Positions 63,488-64,000 of a stretch of DNA of 64,000 bases are shown here, one piece after another. The translations under genes and the position numbers were made by a program. The DNA lies in contig NZ_WTYL01000002.1 in NCBI RefSeq assembly GCF_009828115.1, forward strand, positions 1,013,473 to 1,077,472. The letters run 5' to 3'. Below the pieces are notes generated by a model. The model did not search any database, was not told the origin of the DNA, and saw only the letters and a list, made by a program, of their open reading frames with translations. The DNA comes from Allopontixanthobacter sediminis (GTDB lineage Bacteria; Pseudomonadota; Alphaproteobacteria; Sphingomonadales; Sphingomonadaceae). The stretch's first letter is position 1; every line of letters begins with the position of its first letter.

Positions 63488-63784
63488 CGGATTGCGCCGG
63501 ACTAGGGTTATACCGGTGACATGTCCAACATTCGGCGTCACCTAAAAATTACTTTTTGAGATAAGGTGGTTAGGTAAGCAAACTAACAGTTTGCGCGGGC
63601 TAAAGAGAATAAAATAGTCGTACGTGGGATGCGTTTGTTGCCAGCGATGTCAAAGAACCGGAGCCGGTTAGCAGGCGGTGTAGGAAACTTTCAAACGCGC
63701 CCCCGTGAGCCAAGCTATTGCTTGTAAAAGAAATCTTTTCCTTGATATGACGCTTTTCGTAATGCTTCGAGGGAAAGGTCGCAA
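63488..63784. other. AT-rich gene-free stretch with an inverted repeat
   Basis: Together with the terminator this forms the 360-base gap 63425-63784. It is poorer in G and C than its surroundings. A perfect inverted repeat GCAAAC-N5-GTTTGC (63578-63583 with 63589-63594) could be an operator for the following gene. No open frame with a ribosome site, tRNA or clear promoter was recognised. GAGGGAAAGG at 63769-63778 is the likely ribosome site of the last gene. Confidence 0.5.
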
Positions 63785-64000
63785 ATGGCGAAGGGCATTC
63801 TGGCGAAAATCGTCCTCGTCGCTGCTGCGTCATCCATTCCCGCTGTGCTTCATGGTCAGGAAAACATACCGGAAATAACCGTCGAGGGAACGCGCGCGAC
63901 GCTGCCCGATGCGACGCAATCCTTTCGCGCAATAGCCAACGCGACTAATGGTAACCTGGCGCGGTACGAAGTGGGGGTGTGCCCGGGCGTAGCTGGTCTG
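63785..64000 (+). CDS. Secreted protein of unknown function (partial, runs off window)
   Basis: The first 72 residues of this frame are visible, without a stop. The N-terminus has a hydrophobic leader (about 6-22, ending near VLHGQ) consistent with a signal peptide, then EIPEITVEGTR-like residues, and ends in VGVCPGVAGL. Sphingomonads encode many secreted proteins with this VCP-x-V-x-GL segment, but no function is known to me. Identification awaits the rest of the gene. Confidence 0.65.
   Translation, partial: MAKGILAKIVLVAAASSIPAVLHGQENIPEITVEGTRATLPDATQSFRAIANATNGNLARYEVGVCPGVAGL

Overview
The window looks like chromosomal DNA of an aerobic anoxygenic phototrophic alphaproteobacterium of the Sphingomonadales (Erythrobacter/Porphyrobacter/Sphingomonas-like). 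The reasons are the gene order bchH-bchL-bchM-lhaA-puhABC-acsF-puhE-hemA-cycA, the high GC content, an Oar-type TonB-dependent receptor, an NDUFA12 homologue, a REP-like element of sphingomonad type, and a compact alphaproteobacterial flagellar cluster with a 275-residue flagellin. The genus is inferred; no 16S gene is present.

Layout. 1-9013: right end of the photosynthesis gene cluster. It covers bacteriochlorophyll synthesis (bchH end, bchL, bchM, acsF), the reaction-centre H subunit and assembly factors (lhaA, puhA, puhB, puhC, puhE, plus an unnamed 98-residue gene), 5-aminolevulinate synthase, and a convergent cytochrome c with a lipoprotein-like leader. Most of these genes overlap by 1-7 bases and read as one transcription unit ending at a hairpin terminator (8434-8461). 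9126-14870: a DUF3422 protein, a persulfide-sensor-like ArsR regulator with two YeeE/YedE-type sulfur transport half-proteins, a YhhQ-type transporter, a nucleoside transporter and a 2-oxoglutarate/Fe oxygenase. 15125-21333: a large TonB-dependent receptor, a TonB-like protein, and manC-manA for GDP-mannose supply. 21444-25898: small membrane proteins, a TelA/XpaC-like pair and a DUF389 protein. 25929-30655: a fatty acyl-AMP ligase, recX, and a conserved alphaproteobacterial group (DUF192, NDUFA12, DUF2155, aat). 30797-35269: tRNA-Trp, a 49-residue gene, an alanine:sodium symporter, then secE-nusG-rplK-rplA.

35269-43928 is a six-gene minus-strand run: a SLOG-like/four-TM protein, a fused 2-oxoacid dehydrogenase E1, a FabD-like acyltransferase, a Baeyer-Villiger-type monooxygenase, a CinA-N-like protein and a GNAT-like acyltransferase. 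It has no obvious textbook pathway and is the most likely place for an undescribed system. 44054-47291 holds an unknown putative lipoprotein and an ABC-F ATPase.

47295-63424: a nearly complete flagellar basal-body/export operon on the minus strand (sigma-54-type activator, fliE F G H I J K L M N O P Q R, flhB, fliD, fliS), mostly joined by short overlaps, with a divergent flagellin gene. The switch proteins FliG and FliM depart from the E. coli pattern. The window ends in a truncated secreted-protein gene. No insertion sequence, prophage, CRISPR array or rRNA was seen. The only stretch over 300 bases without a gene is 63425-63784.
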